Below are positions 25,599 to 33,677 of a stretch of 53,002 nt of DNA, one piece after another (position 1 is the stretch's first letter; the number at the start of each line of letters is the position of its first letter). Source of the DNA: a bacterium (GTDB lineage: Bacteria; Myxococcota_A; UBA9160; SZUA-336); NCBI GenBank assembly GCA_024226335.1, contig JAAELY010000191.1, forward strand, positions 1 through 53,002. Direction: 5' to 3'. The notes beneath the pieces were generated by a model. That model was given only the letters and a program-made list of their open reading frames with translations, was not told where the DNA came from and did no database searches. A program made the position numbers and the translations under genes.

Positions 25599-25760
25599 GT
25601 GTCCCGTTCCAGAAGTTCGCTGACTATCCCGGTGCCCGGACGCCCCGCTGGCAAGGCGGGAGGCCGCCGGAGTATCCGTTGATACTTCAAGGCCTTTCCA
25701 ACGCAGTCGGCGGGGATGGGCGGGCGTCGCGATAGTTGGCGAACTTCTGGAACAGGGCAC
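25599..25760. mobile_element. 162-bp MITE-like element with 33-bp terminal inverted repeats and TA flanks
   Basis: Arms 25599-25631 and 25728-25760 match as inverted repeats at 28 of 33 positions; both begin GTG and share GTTCCAGAAGTTCGC. The element is flanked by TA on each side (25597-25598 and 25761-25762). Restoring one TA gives the target CTAG, the preferred target of IS630-family transposases. A central hairpin (AGTATC-CGTT-GATACT, 25671-25686) lies at the exact midpoint, so the whole element can fold on itself. It has no transposase and would need one supplied elsewhere. It sits precisely between the DUF4124 gene and cofD. Confidence 0.85.
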
Positions 25761-26407
25761 TAGGGGTTTGCGCTCCGGCGCAGCCGTTCGAGCCGAGCCT
25801 GCATGCGCGGCAGCCGATCCGCGAGTTCGCGCAAGCGCTCATCCTTGGCGAGTTCGGCTCCCTGCCATTCGCGTTCACCAATCAGGCGGCGCAGTTCGTC
25901 TCGGTCGCGCTCCACGAGATCTTCGAGTTCTTCCAGGCTCAGGTCGCCGGTCGTTTCTGGGTCGATCGGCGGGTCGACCGGCACCGGGTTCGCCCGGGGT
26001 GTCTCCAGGCCCGTCTCGATGGGCGGCAGTTTCGGAGCGGCACTCGCGCTCGGTTTTGCGAGTGAGCCGGGTCGGGCCGCCGTCGGCGCAAGCATTTCGT
26101 CTCCGGGTGTCGCCGGATGGGGAAGCGGTTCAATCTTGTCTGCGGGTCTGTCGGCGTCCGCTTCGCGCAGCGGTTCGCGCAGCGGCGGAGCCTGTTCGGC
26201 GGTGTTGCGCCCGGTGCGAAGCTCCGGCGCCTGCGGGGCTTCGCGCACGACAAGAGATGCGCTGACTCCGCGCGGAATGCGTTCCGGATCCGTCGTGTAG
26301 TGGCGGATGCCTTCTTCGTCGATCCAGCGATACAGCTCAGCCTTCGCGCCCAGCGGCAGCGCGCACAAAAGGGCCATCAGCGCGATCTGGACGACGACGG
26401 ACCACAT
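25760..26407 (-). CDS. DUF4124-domain periplasmic protein
   Basis: This 215-aa protein has a signal peptide (VVVQIALMALLCALPLGAKA) directly followed by the DUF4124 core LYRWIDEEGIRHYTTDPERIP. A proline/alanine-rich linker of about 90 residues and a charged C-terminal helix (LSLEELEDLVERDRDELRRL onward) complete it. DUF4124 proteins are envelope-associated with unknown function. GGGGAG precedes the ATG. The last base of its TAG stop is the first base of the MITE-like element: the stop is kept because the element starts with G next to the duplicated TA. It was probably the first gene of the F420 operon. Confidence 0.85.
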   Translation of the reverse strand: MWSVVVQIALMALLCALPLGAKAELYRWIDEEGIRHYTTDPERIPRGVSASLVVREAPQAPELRTGRNTAEQAPPLREPLREADADRPADKIEPLPHPATPGDEMLAPTAARPGSLAKPSASAAPKLPPIETGLETPRANPVPVDPPIDPETTGDLSLEELEDLVERDRDELRRLIGEREWQGAELAKDERLRELADRLPRMQARLERLRRSANP

Positions 26408-26629
26408 TCTCTGGAACTCCCCAGTCTTCCCTGCGACGTTGTCTGCAACGCCGCGTTTCGTCTCGGATTCTACGTTCGGGCCTCGAAGGTGTCGAGGGAG
26501 GCGGATGGGCGCGAGTCAGAGTCTTCACGCGGCGCCCGTGCGACGTTCACATGGCACGTGCAGCCGTCCGGATTCATTGGCGGAATTCAAGGAGAACTGG
26601 CGGCACGGGGTTTGCTCTCCCAGGGGCCC

Positions 26630-28132
26630 ATGAGCCTCTCGATCTCCGCCGCTATCGGAATCCTGTTTACCGCCCTCGCGCCGCACTGGTGGGCGGCCCG
26701 GCCTCCGGCTCCTGTCATCGATGCCGTGCAACACGAAGACGATCTCCTGATCGCGACCGCGCACGGCCTCTACCGCGAGGTGCGCGGCGAGTGGCACAAG
26801 GTCGCGACACGGGGCCAGGCCCGCGGTCTGGCCGATACCGCGCGCGGAACCCTGATCGCGACTTCTTCCGGTCTGTACGACTGGCGCGATCGGACCCCGG
26901 CCCCGCGCGCGATCCCGCTCGGGGCCGGTGCGCGCGTCCGAGGAGTCGCGGCAAACCCGGGCGGTACTGAATGGGTGGCTTCCGAAGTCGGCCTGTTCGC
27001 CCGAGGGCCTGACGAATCGGCGTTTCGCAGAAGACTCGACCTGCCGCCCGGTGAAGTCTTCGCCGTGCAGGCAGACGGGGAGCAGGTCTGGGTCGCCGCG
27101 CGGCGTGCCCTCTGGTCGGGCAAGGCAAGTGTGAGCCATTCCGGAGTTTTGGAGCGGAGAATTCAAGCACAGGAAGATGGTTGGTGGGAACTGCGCGACC
27201 TGGCCCGCATCGCCGGAGCCACACTGCTCTGCGTTCCGCAGGGCATCTGGCGGGTTGAAGGTTCGCAGTCGCGCCGGGTGGAGCTCGGGGTCGGCGAGTT
27301 GCGGGCGATCGAGGTTCGAGGGGATCGACTCTGGGTCGCGTCCGCGCGCGGTTTGTACAGCTACGATGCGACGGACTGGGAAAACCAGGTGCCGACGAGC
27401 CTCCTGGCCTCCCCGGCCCACGACATCGTCGTGCGTTCCGGACGCCTCCTCGTTGCGACGCGCGATGGCATCGCCGAGCTCTCCACGGAACCAGGCGGAA
27501 CCGGTAACGGCGCCGGCCGCGCGGCCGAGCGCAGTGGCGGTGCTTCGGGCGAAGTTCCGGGGCTGCGCTCCGGTCGAATTCCGCGCGCAGACATCGGTCG
27601 AATCCAGCGCGCCGCCCTCGCATACCTGGAGTTGAATCCATCGCGCATTGCGCGCTTGGAAGAGCGTGCACGTCGCTCCGCTCTGTATCCGCAGCTTCGC
27701 GCGGGTCTCAGTATCGACCGCGATTCTCACCGCGACCGAGATCGCGACGAGGTCCTGTCGTCGGGTGAAGTGCGCGGCCTGCTCGACTCGGAGCGCGGGC
27801 GCGATCGAGGTCTGAGTCTGGATTTTCAGCTGACCTGGGATTTCACCCGACTCGCCACACCGAACGACGCACTGGCCGTATCGCGTGAGCGACGAAGTCT
27901 GATCGAGATGCGCGACCAGGTACTGGAGCGCATCCACCGGCTGTACTTCGAACGCGAACGCGTTTTGGAACGCTTACGCGTTTCCGCGGATTCCAGCGAA
28001 TCCGCCAGGTCAGAGCGGCGCGAGCACGATTTGCGTGTCCGGGAACTCACCGCCCAGCTCGATGGCTGGACCGGCGGTTTGCTCACACGCTTCGAAACCC
28101 ACCCGTCCACGGGTCCCGGGAGGAACCGATGA
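26630..28132 (+). CDS. Exported beta-propeller protein with C-terminal coiled region, function unknown
   Basis: This 500-aa protein is not assigned to a named family. A hydrophobic N-terminus (ISAAIGILFTALAP) may be a signal or anchor. Residues about 25-290 hold repeated units such as LLIATAHGLYREV, LIATSSGLYDW, VAARRALW and LWVASARGLYSYD, resembling two-component-regulator-type propeller blades. The C-terminal 180 residues are charged and helical, including RIHRLYFERERVLERL. An Asp/Arg-rich stretch (DRDSHRDRDRDE) lies between them. The start follows AGGGG. The end overlaps the next gene (ATGA), so the two are probably made together. The open frame extends upstream without protein-like content. 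Confidence 0.75.
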   Translation: MSLSISAAIGILFTALAPHWWAARPPAPVIDAVQHEDDLLIATAHGLYREVRGEWHKVATRGQARGLADTARGTLIATSSGLYDWRDRTPAPRAIPLGAGARVRGVAANPGGTEWVASEVGLFARGPDESAFRRRLDLPPGEVFAVQADGEQVWVAARRALWSGKASVSHSGVLERRIQAQEDGWWELRDLARIAGATLLCVPQGIWRVEGSQSRRVELGVGELRAIEVRGDRLWVASARGLYSYDATDWENQVPTSLLASPAHDIVVRSGRLLVATRDGIAELSTEPGGTGNGAGRAAERSGGASGEVPGLRSGRIPRADIGRIQRAALAYLELNPSRIARLEERARRSALYPQLRAGLSIDRDSHRDRDRDEVLSSGEVRGLLDSERGRDRGLSLDFQLTWDFTRLATPNDALAVSRERRSLIEMRDQVLERIHRLYFERERVLERLRVSADSSESARSERREHDLRVRELTAQLDGWTGGLLTRFETHPSTGPGRNR

Positions 28133-28785
28133 AATCGATCATTCACTTCGTTTCGAGCCTCGTTCTGGTCACCGCAGCGGCGCTACCGGCCCAGGCGATA
28201 TCTCTTCAGATCAGTGAAGTCTTCTACGACCCGGCCGGGAGTGACAACGGTCTGGTGTTCGTGGAGTTGTACGGGGCTTCCGGCCTTTCCCTGGACGGCT
28301 ACCGGGTCGAGGGCGTGAACGGCTCGGGCGGGGCGGTTGGGCCGACGCTCTCGCTTACGGGCAGCATTCCCGGCGACGGCTTCTTCGTGATCGCCGATCT
28401 CGACGGAGCGACGACCGCAGTGCCGAATGCGGACCTGACGCTGAACTTCGACTTCCAGAATGGTCCGGACTCGATCGTGTTGCGGGATCCTGCGGACTCG
28501 ATCGTGGACGCGCTCGGGTATGGCAGCTTCGGCGCGGGTGATGTGTTTGCCGGCGAGGGGTCGCCCGCGCCAGATCCGCCCTCCGGTCAGAGCGTGGCGC
28601 GACTGTTTGCCAACGTCGATACGAACGACAACGGGGTCGACTTCGTCGCGCTCGAAACCCCGACACCCGGTGGCGGGCCAATTGCGGTACCCGAGTCCGG
28701 GGCCGTCTCCCTCATGCTGCTCGCGTTTTGTGCGACCGGCTGGCGCCGGCTGAGCGGTATTCCTGGCTCGAGGTTCCGGCGCTGA
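28129..28785 (+). CDS. Lamin-tail-domain protein with PEP-CTERM-like tail
   Basis: This is a 218-aa secreted protein. It has a signal peptide (FVSSLVLVTAAALPAQA), then a lamin-tail-like beta domain beginning LQISEVFYDPAGSDNGLVFVELYG and containing GDGFFVIADLDG. The tail is VPESGAVSLMLLAFCATGWRR, a PEP-CTERM-type signal with Pro-Glu-Ser in place of Pro-Glu-Pro. GGGAGG precedes the ATG, which overlaps the propeller gene stop. Lamin-tail domains are found in exported nucleases and surface proteins; no nuclease domain is present here. Confidence 0.83.
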   Translation: MKSIIHFVSSLVLVTAAALPAQAISLQISEVFYDPAGSDNGLVFVELYGASGLSLDGYRVEGVNGSGGAVGPTLSLTGSIPGDGFFVIADLDGATTAVPNADLTLNFDFQNGPDSIVLRDPADSIVDALGYGSFGAGDVFAGEGSPAPDPPSGQSVARLFANVDTNDNGVDFVALETPTPGGGPIAVPESGAVSLMLLAFCATGWRRLSGIPGSRFRR

Positions 28786-28806
28786 TTGTCTTCCCGTCCC
28801 CCCGGG

Positions 28807-28838
28807 GGCGCTCCGGTCTACCACCGGGGCGCCTCTTC
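28807..28838 (+). terminator. Probable terminator after the lamin-tail gene
   Basis: A 10-bp stem (GGCGCTCCGG/CCGGGGCGCC, one G-T pair) with a 7-nt loop is followed by TCTTCT. It lies 22 bp after the stop codon. The remaining 195 bp before the next gene shows nothing recognisable and probably holds its promoter. Confidence 0.6.
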
Positions 28839-29033
28839 TGGGTCCCGCTTCGCGGTTCTTGCGACAGCCGCGCCTGCGGGCGAATTCCGGGCCGGTTCAC
28901 GCCGAAATCGAAGCGTAAACTCCTGCGCGCAAGTGACCGATAACCCCTGATGCCGTATGGGTTCTTTCTCACCGAGTGCTTGCGGGCGCACCGGGGGTCC
29001 CGCACACTTCGCGGCGGAGGGGTTTGAGAGGCA

Positions 29034-29405
29034 ATGGTCGGCGGTTTCAACACGAACGTCCGCTACAGCGGCAGGATCTTCCACGTTCAAACGGAAGACG
29101 GCGGTGCCCAGAGTCCGAGTATCGTCACCCTCTTGTACGAGGGGGGCTCGATCTTGCTGTCGAAGAAGCAGACCTACGACTTCGAGATCGAAGATCGCGA
29201 AGCCAGAGTTCGCCAGTTCATGGAAGAACAGCACCGCGGCATCGTGAAGCAGCTCAAGGCGGGCGGACTCGACCATAAGGTGGGACTCGCGGAGGAACCG
29301 CGCGAGAACACCGAAACCGAACGCGCATCCCAGGACTTCGGTTCGGGCGTGGTCTCGAAGCGACGCCTGGACGAGGTCATCCTCGCTCATCTCGCACGGG
29401 AATAG
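29034..29405 (+). CDS. Conserved hypothetical protein upstream of ftsE
   Basis: This 123-aa soluble protein has the N-terminal core FNTNVRYSGRIFHVQTEDGG followed by PSIVTLLYEGGSILLSKKQTYD. I recall similar 'FHVQTEDSG' proteins in deltaproteobacteria, but no function is known. The second half is charged and poor in structure signals. GAGAGG precedes the ATG. It lies 33 bp before ftsE on the same strand, so co-transcription with the division genes is likely. Confidence 0.75.
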   Translation: MVGGFNTNVRYSGRIFHVQTEDGGAQSPSIVTLLYEGGSILLSKKQTYDFEIEDREARVRQFMEEQHRGIVKQLKAGGLDHKVGLAEEPRENTETERASQDFGSGVVSKRRLDEVILAHLARE

Positions 29406-29438
29406 CTCCCGTCGTACGCCTCCCCTCCGAGGCGAAAC

Positions 29439-30149
29439 ATGATCCAGATGTATCACGTCGATCTGCGCTACGACGCGACCCAGTTCGGGCTTCGCGACGT
29501 GTCGCTCGATATCGAACGCGGCGAATTCGTCTTCCTGACGGGTTCGAGCGGCGCGGGCAAGACCTCGCTTCTGCGCCTGCTATTCGGCGCCGAGAAGCCG
29601 AGTTCCGGGCAGATTCTGGTTGCAGGCCGCAATATCTCGCGCCTCACGCATGCGGCCGTCCCGGAGCTGCGCCAGCAGATCGGTGTGATCTTCCAGGATT
29701 TCAAACTGCTCCCAGAGCGCAGTATCTTCGACAACGTGGCGGTCACGCTCGAGATCGCGGGCGCTTCGCGCCGCGAGATTCGCGCGCGCGTCTGGAACAT
29801 GCTCAAGCGCCTCGGTCTCGGACACAAGATCGACGCCAAGCCCCGCGCGCTCTCCGGAGGTGAACAGCAACGCGTGGCGATCGCGCGCGCCCTGGTCGAC
29901 GACCCGTCGCTTCTGCTTGCGGACGAGCCGACAGGAAACCTCGATCCCGACCTCGCCGTCGACATCATGGACATCATTGCGGATGCACACGCGCGCGGAA
30001 CCACCGTGATCGTGGCCACGCATGATCCCAGTCTGCTGGCGCGCTACCGGCACCGCCGGCTGGTGCTCGACAAGGGACGCCTGGCCGTCGATCGTCCACC
30101 CGACGCCCTGCCCAACACCCTTCAGAAGATGGTCTCGCACCGCTCGTGA
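29439..30149 (+). CDS. ftsE: Cell division ATP-binding protein FtsE
   Basis: This is the ATPase of the FtsEX complex, which controls peptidoglycan hydrolysis at the septum. The 236-aa sequence has Walker A TGSSGAGKTSLL, Q-loop VIFQDFKLLPE (typical of FtsE), signature LSGGEQQRVAIARAL, Walker B LLADEPTGNLDP and switch histidine ATHDPSLL. It is coupled to ftsX by a GTGA overlap and followed by an EnvC-like gene. Confidence 0.95.
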   Translation: MIQMYHVDLRYDATQFGLRDVSLDIERGEFVFLTGSSGAGKTSLLRLLFGAEKPSSGQILVAGRNISRLTHAAVPELRQQIGVIFQDFKLLPERSIFDNVAVTLEIAGASRREIRARVWNMLKRLGLGHKIDAKPRALSGGEQQRVAIARALVDDPSLLLADEPTGNLDPDLAVDIMDIIADAHARGTTVIVATHDPSLLARYRHRRLVLDKGRLAVDRPPDALPNTLQKMVSHRS

Positions 30150-31066
30150 TCGACGCGCGCACGGCAAGACGCCTCTCGGTTGCGTTGCGTTCGGGTCTGC
30201 GTGGCACGCGTGAGACCCCGTTCGTCTTCCTTGTTTCCGTAGCGACCATGGCCGGGGGCCTGCTCGTGTTGGCGGGCTATCTCCTGATCGTCCAGAACAT
30301 GCGCGGTGTGCTCGAGCGCTTCGGCGAGGATCTGCGCATCGTGGCCTTTCTCGTGCCCGGCGAAACTCCGGACAAGGATGCGGTGGCGGCATTTGGAGAC
30401 GGGTTTCGCGCGCTCGAAGGCGTGGCGCGCGTGCAGTACATCAGCCCGGACAAGGCTCTGGGCCGACTGCGCAGCGAACTCGGCGAGGATGCGGCGATTC
30501 TCGAGGATCTGGACCACAATCCGCTGCCCGGTTCCTTCGAACTGGTGCTCGCAGATGACATGCGTTCACCCGAAAACGCTCGCCGGGTCGCGGCCAGCGC
30601 TGGAGCCACCCAGGGTATCGACGAGGTGCGCTACGGCGAGGACTGGGTGGCGGGCTACGCGCGCACCGTGCGCGTGGCGGAGTGGCTGGGCCTGGGACTG
30701 GGTCTGGTCCTGCTGATGATCCTCAGCTCGATCGTCGCTGGAACGGTGCGCCTGGCCGTCCACACCCGCTCCGACGAGATCCAGGTCCAGAGACTCGTCG
30801 GTGCGCGCGGGTTCTTCGTGCGCCTGCCGTTCTATCTCGAGGGTGCTCTCCAGGGCGCATCCGCCGCTGCTCTGGCCCTGCTGGCGCTCTACGGTCTCTT
30901 CGTGCTGGGACTTCCCCTGCTCGGGGCACCGCTCGAATTCCTTCTGGGCGATCGCCCGGTCGAGTTCTTCGATCTCGGTGGGTCGATGGGCTTGCTCCTT
31001 CTGGGCACCGGTATGGGACTGGGCGGGGCCGTGCTCTCCCTCACGCGCCTGGACGAACGGACTTGA
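30146..31066 (+). CDS. ftsX: Cell division protein FtsX (permease-like)
   Basis: This is the membrane partner of FtsE. The 306-aa protein has a first transmembrane helix near residues 30-50 (VSVATMAGGLLVLAGYLLIV), a periplasmic loop of about 120 residues including LRIVAFLVPGETPDKDAV and LPGSFELVLADD, then three more helices near 180-200, 230-260 and 280-300. This is the four-helix MacB-like FtsX plan. The start is GTG, overlapping the ftsE stop. The periplasmic loop is the part that would contact the EnvC-like activator encoded next. Confidence 0.94.
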   Translation: MIDARTARRLSVALRSGLRGTRETPFVFLVSVATMAGGLLVLAGYLLIVQNMRGVLERFGEDLRIVAFLVPGETPDKDAVAAFGDGFRALEGVARVQYISPDKALGRLRSELGEDAAILEDLDHNPLPGSFELVLADDMRSPENARRVAASAGATQGIDEVRYGEDWVAGYARTVRVAEWLGLGLGLVLLMILSSIVAGTVRLAVHTRSDEIQVQRLVGARGFFVRLPFYLEGALQGASAAALALLALYGLFVLGLPLLGAPLEFLLGDRPVEFFDLGGSMGLLLLGTGMGLGGAVLSLTRLDERT

Positions 31067-32193
31067 AACTCCCGGCGACGTTGGCGCTCAGCTGTGCCTT
31101 GGCGCTGATATTCGGCGTCGGGGACGTCTCGGCCGACCCGAAGAGCGATCGCCTGGAGTCGATCCGAAAAGAGATCGAGGCGCGTGAGAAGAAGGCCAGC
31201 GAGTACCAGAGCGAGGCCGAGGGCGTCGTGGGTGAACTGGACGAGGTCGACCGCCAGCTCGCGGAAGTTCGGCGCAGTGTCCGACGACTTCGGACGAAGG
31301 AACGCTCGGCCGATGGGGAAGACAGGCGCGCTCGCAAACAGGTCAAGGCCGCAGAACGCGCGTTGAGCAAAACCCGCAGAGATCTGGAAGTGAGACTGGT
31401 TGCTCTCTACAAGTTCGCATCGACGGGAGGAGTCGCATCGCTCTACACAGCGGGAGATTTCCAGTCCTTTGCGCGCAGCCGGCAGAACCTGGCGCGCATT
31501 CTCGACAGCGACCGGCAACTCTTTCAGCGCCATCGCGCGCGCCAGCTCGAACTCGTGCGGACTCGAGAGGCCAGCCGCGTCTTGCTCACCGAGCTCAAGG
31601 CATCGCGCAAAGAACTCGCCGTGCGCGAGGATCGGGCCCGGCGCAAGCTGGTCGAGCGCAAGAACCTGGTGGCCACACTGCGCAACCGCGCCGATCGGGA
31701 AAAGCGCGCTGCGGCGGAGTTGCGAGACGCCGCTCAGCGCCTGGAAAAGGCCCTGGCCCGAATGCCGTCCGGTTCCACTTCGTCTGCTGCAACGGGCCTC
31801 GACAAGGGCCGGCTCCCCCAGCCCGTCGCGGGAGCGGTTCGCATGGGCTTCGGACGGCAGGTGGACACGGAATTTGGCACGGAAACGCTCCGAAACGGCA
31901 TTGAATTCGAAGCCCCCATGGGCGCGCCCGTGCACGCAGTCGCGTCCGGGCGGGTGCTGTTTGCGGGCTGGTTCAGGGGCTACGGGCAGATGGTGATCGT
32001 GGATCACGGGCGTGGAGATGTCAGCGTTTCGGGCTATCTGAACGAACTGGGCGTCGAGGCGGGAGCCGACCTGGAACAAGGCGATCAGATCGGAACTGTG
32101 GGAGATACTGGATCCCTGTCGGGACCCGGGCTTTACTTTGAAATTCGACACCGTGGCAAGCCCGTGGACCCAAGGGTCTGGCTGGGTCTCTAG
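31063..32193 (+). CDS. envC: EnvC-like murein hydrolase activator (degenerate LytM domain)
   Basis: This 376-aa periplasmic protein has a signal peptide (TLALSCALALIFGVGDVSA), a long coiled coil (about residues 27-235) and a C-terminal LytM/M23 domain. The catalytic residues are missing: the first His/Asp motif reads RNGIEFEA where active enzymes have HxGxD, and the last is LYFEIRHRG instead of HFE with an upstream His. E. coli EnvC has the same LYFEIR form and activates amidases rather than cutting itself. The start is a TTG overlapping the ftsX stop (TTGA). The ftsE-ftsX-envC order supports the role. Confidence 0.9.
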   Translation: MKLPATLALSCALALIFGVGDVSADPKSDRLESIRKEIEAREKKASEYQSEAEGVVGELDEVDRQLAEVRRSVRRLRTKERSADGEDRRARKQVKAAERALSKTRRDLEVRLVALYKFASTGGVASLYTAGDFQSFARSRQNLARILDSDRQLFQRHRARQLELVRTREASRVLLTELKASRKELAVREDRARRKLVERKNLVATLRNRADREKRAAAELRDAAQRLEKALARMPSGSTSSAATGLDKGRLPQPVAGAVRMGFGRQVDTEFGTETLRNGIEFEAPMGAPVHAVASGRVLFAGWFRGYGQMVIVDHGRGDVSVSGYLNELGVEAGADLEQGDQIGTVGDTGSLSGPGLYFEIRHRGKPVDPRVWLGL

Positions 32194-32222
32194 CGGCAGA
32201 CGACAAACAACGGGGAACTCAG

Positions 32223-33572
32223 ATGAAGCTTCGAACGATCGTGACCGGACTGGCGCTGACCGGTCTGGTGTTCCTTTCGCTCAACGGCGGCGGCCTGCTG
32301 CGTTCGAGCCACGCGGGGCCGAGTTATCAGGACCTGGCGCTGCTCACGAGTGTTTTGCACCTGGTGCGCCAGCACTATGTCAAGGACGTCAGCGAGCGCG
32401 ACCTGGTCGAGGGAGCCCTCGAGGGCATGCTCGATACGCTCGATCCTCATACGTCATATCTCTCGCGCGACCTTTACAAGGAGGTGCAGCGCGACACGAA
32501 GGGTGAGTTCGAAGGGCTCGGCATCGAGATCACCAAACGCGATGGCTACGTGACCATAGTCGCGCCGATCGACGGCACACCCGCTGCGCTCGCCGGTCTG
32601 AGGGCCCGCGATCAGATCGTGGCGGTGTGCCCCGACGCGACCGAAGAAAGCTGCAAGTCGACACAGGACATGAACCTGATGGAGGCCGTCAAGCTCATGC
32701 GCGGCCCGCGTGGGACCAAGATCCTGATCCAGATCATGCGCAAGAGCTTCACCTCGCCGCAGCCCTACACGATCAAGCGTGCCTCGATCCGTGTTTCCAG
32801 CGTCACGATGCATATGATCGAAGAAGATATTCCCTATGTTCGCCTGAGTCAGTTCCAGGAGCGCACGACCATTGACCTCCAGGAGGCCCTCGACGCCGCG
32901 CGCGAGTCGCATTCCGAATTCCGCGGACTGATTCTCGATATGCGCGACAACCCCGGCGGTCTATTGGATCAGGCGGTGCGCGTCGCGGACCTGTTCCTGG
33001 AAGATGGCTTGATCGTGTTCTCGGAAGGTCGCGGCGGTGGCAATCGCATGGACTGGAGCGCGAAGAGCGATGGAACCGAACCGGGCTATCCGATCGTGGT
33101 GCTGGTGAACGGCGGCAGCGCTTCGGCGTCTGAGATCGTCGCAGGTGCGCTACAGGACCATCGCCGCGCACTCGTGATCGGCACCGAGACCTTCGGCAAG
33201 GGATCTGTCCAGACGATCATCCCGCTCGAAGACGGGTCCGGGCTGCGCCTGACCACTGCGTTGTACTACCTGCCGAGTGGCCGTTCGATCCAGGAAGTGC
33301 GCATCCAGCCCGACGTCGGCGTCGAGCCGTACAGCCAGAGAGAACTCGAGGGGCTCGACAAGCCGGCCGAACGCAAGAGCTTTGGCGAAGAGGATCTCGA
33401 GGGCCACTTCACGGCCGAAAAGCAGGATCCGGTGCCCGAGGAGCTTCGCTCTGAAACCAAGGAACAACGCTTCCAGCGCCAGCTTCCCAAGGATCGCCAG
33501 CTCACGCGGGCCATCGATCTGCTGAAGAGCTGGACCATCTTCTCGAAGCTCGACGATCCGGAGACCTCGTAG
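32223..33572 (+). CDS. ctpA: C-terminal processing protease (S41 family)
   Basis: This is a periplasmic serine protease of 449 aa with a signal peptide or anchor at the N-terminus. A PDZ domain follows (about 85-170; GEFEGLGIEITKRDGYVTIVAP, with AGLRARDQIV). The catalytic region shows LDMRDNPGGLLDQA, GGSASASEIVAGAL (catalytic Ser near residue 300) and GTETFGKGSVQ (catalytic Lys near 326). The tail of about 70 residues is charged. CtpA-type enzymes trim peptidoglycan hydrolases and other envelope proteins, consistent with a place right after envC (30 bp). GGGGAA precedes the ATG. Confidence 0.95.
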   Translation: MKLRTIVTGLALTGLVFLSLNGGGLLRSSHAGPSYQDLALLTSVLHLVRQHYVKDVSERDLVEGALEGMLDTLDPHTSYLSRDLYKEVQRDTKGEFEGLGIEITKRDGYVTIVAPIDGTPAALAGLRARDQIVAVCPDATEESCKSTQDMNLMEAVKLMRGPRGTKILIQIMRKSFTSPQPYTIKRASIRVSSVTMHMIEEDIPYVRLSQFQERTTIDLQEALDAARESHSEFRGLILDMRDNPGGLLDQAVRVADLFLEDGLIVFSEGRGGGNRMDWSAKSDGTEPGYPIVVLVNGGSASASEIVAGALQDHRRALVIGTETFGKGSVQTIIPLEDGSGLRLTTALYYLPSGRSIQEVRIQPDVGVEPYSQRELEGLDKPAERKSFGEEDLEGHFTAEKQDPVPEELRSETKEQRFQRQLPKDRQLTRAIDLLKSWTIFSKLDDPETS

Positions 33573-33590
33573 GCTCGGAGCGAAGGATTT

Positions 33591-33624
33591 CCGCCCGCCG
33601 CGACCGGCCGGTCGCGGCGGGCGG
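33591..33624. repeat. 34-bp perfect palindrome between ctpA and xseA
   Basis: CCGCCCGCCGCGACCGG is followed immediately by its exact reverse complement, giving a loopless 17-bp inverted repeat that is nearly all G and C. It begins 18 bp after the ctpA stop. No T run follows, so it is not a standard terminator. It could form a cruciform or a 3'-end-protecting hairpin, or be a REP-like unit. Confidence 0.75.
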
Positions 33625-33677
33625 GCGCTCCGCACGGCCGGTCCCCGGCCAGCGATCGGGATCGTTATCATGGGCTC

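Noticed and set aside
25591-25602. An 8-bp target duplication TAGTGCCC for the MITE-like element
   Set aside because: With this boundary the two ends no longer align as inverted repeats; the TA duplication with ends starting GTG fits both arms. The longer match reflects chance similarity of the target to the element end.
25736-26065. A 109-codon + strand frame starting inside the MITE-like element
   Set aside because: It crosses the element boundary into the antisense of the DUF4124 gene and has no ribosome site.
31063-32193. EnvC-like protein as an active M23 endopeptidase
   Set aside because: The HxGxD motif and the second histidine motif are replaced (RNGIE and LYFEIR), as in the non-catalytic activator EnvC.
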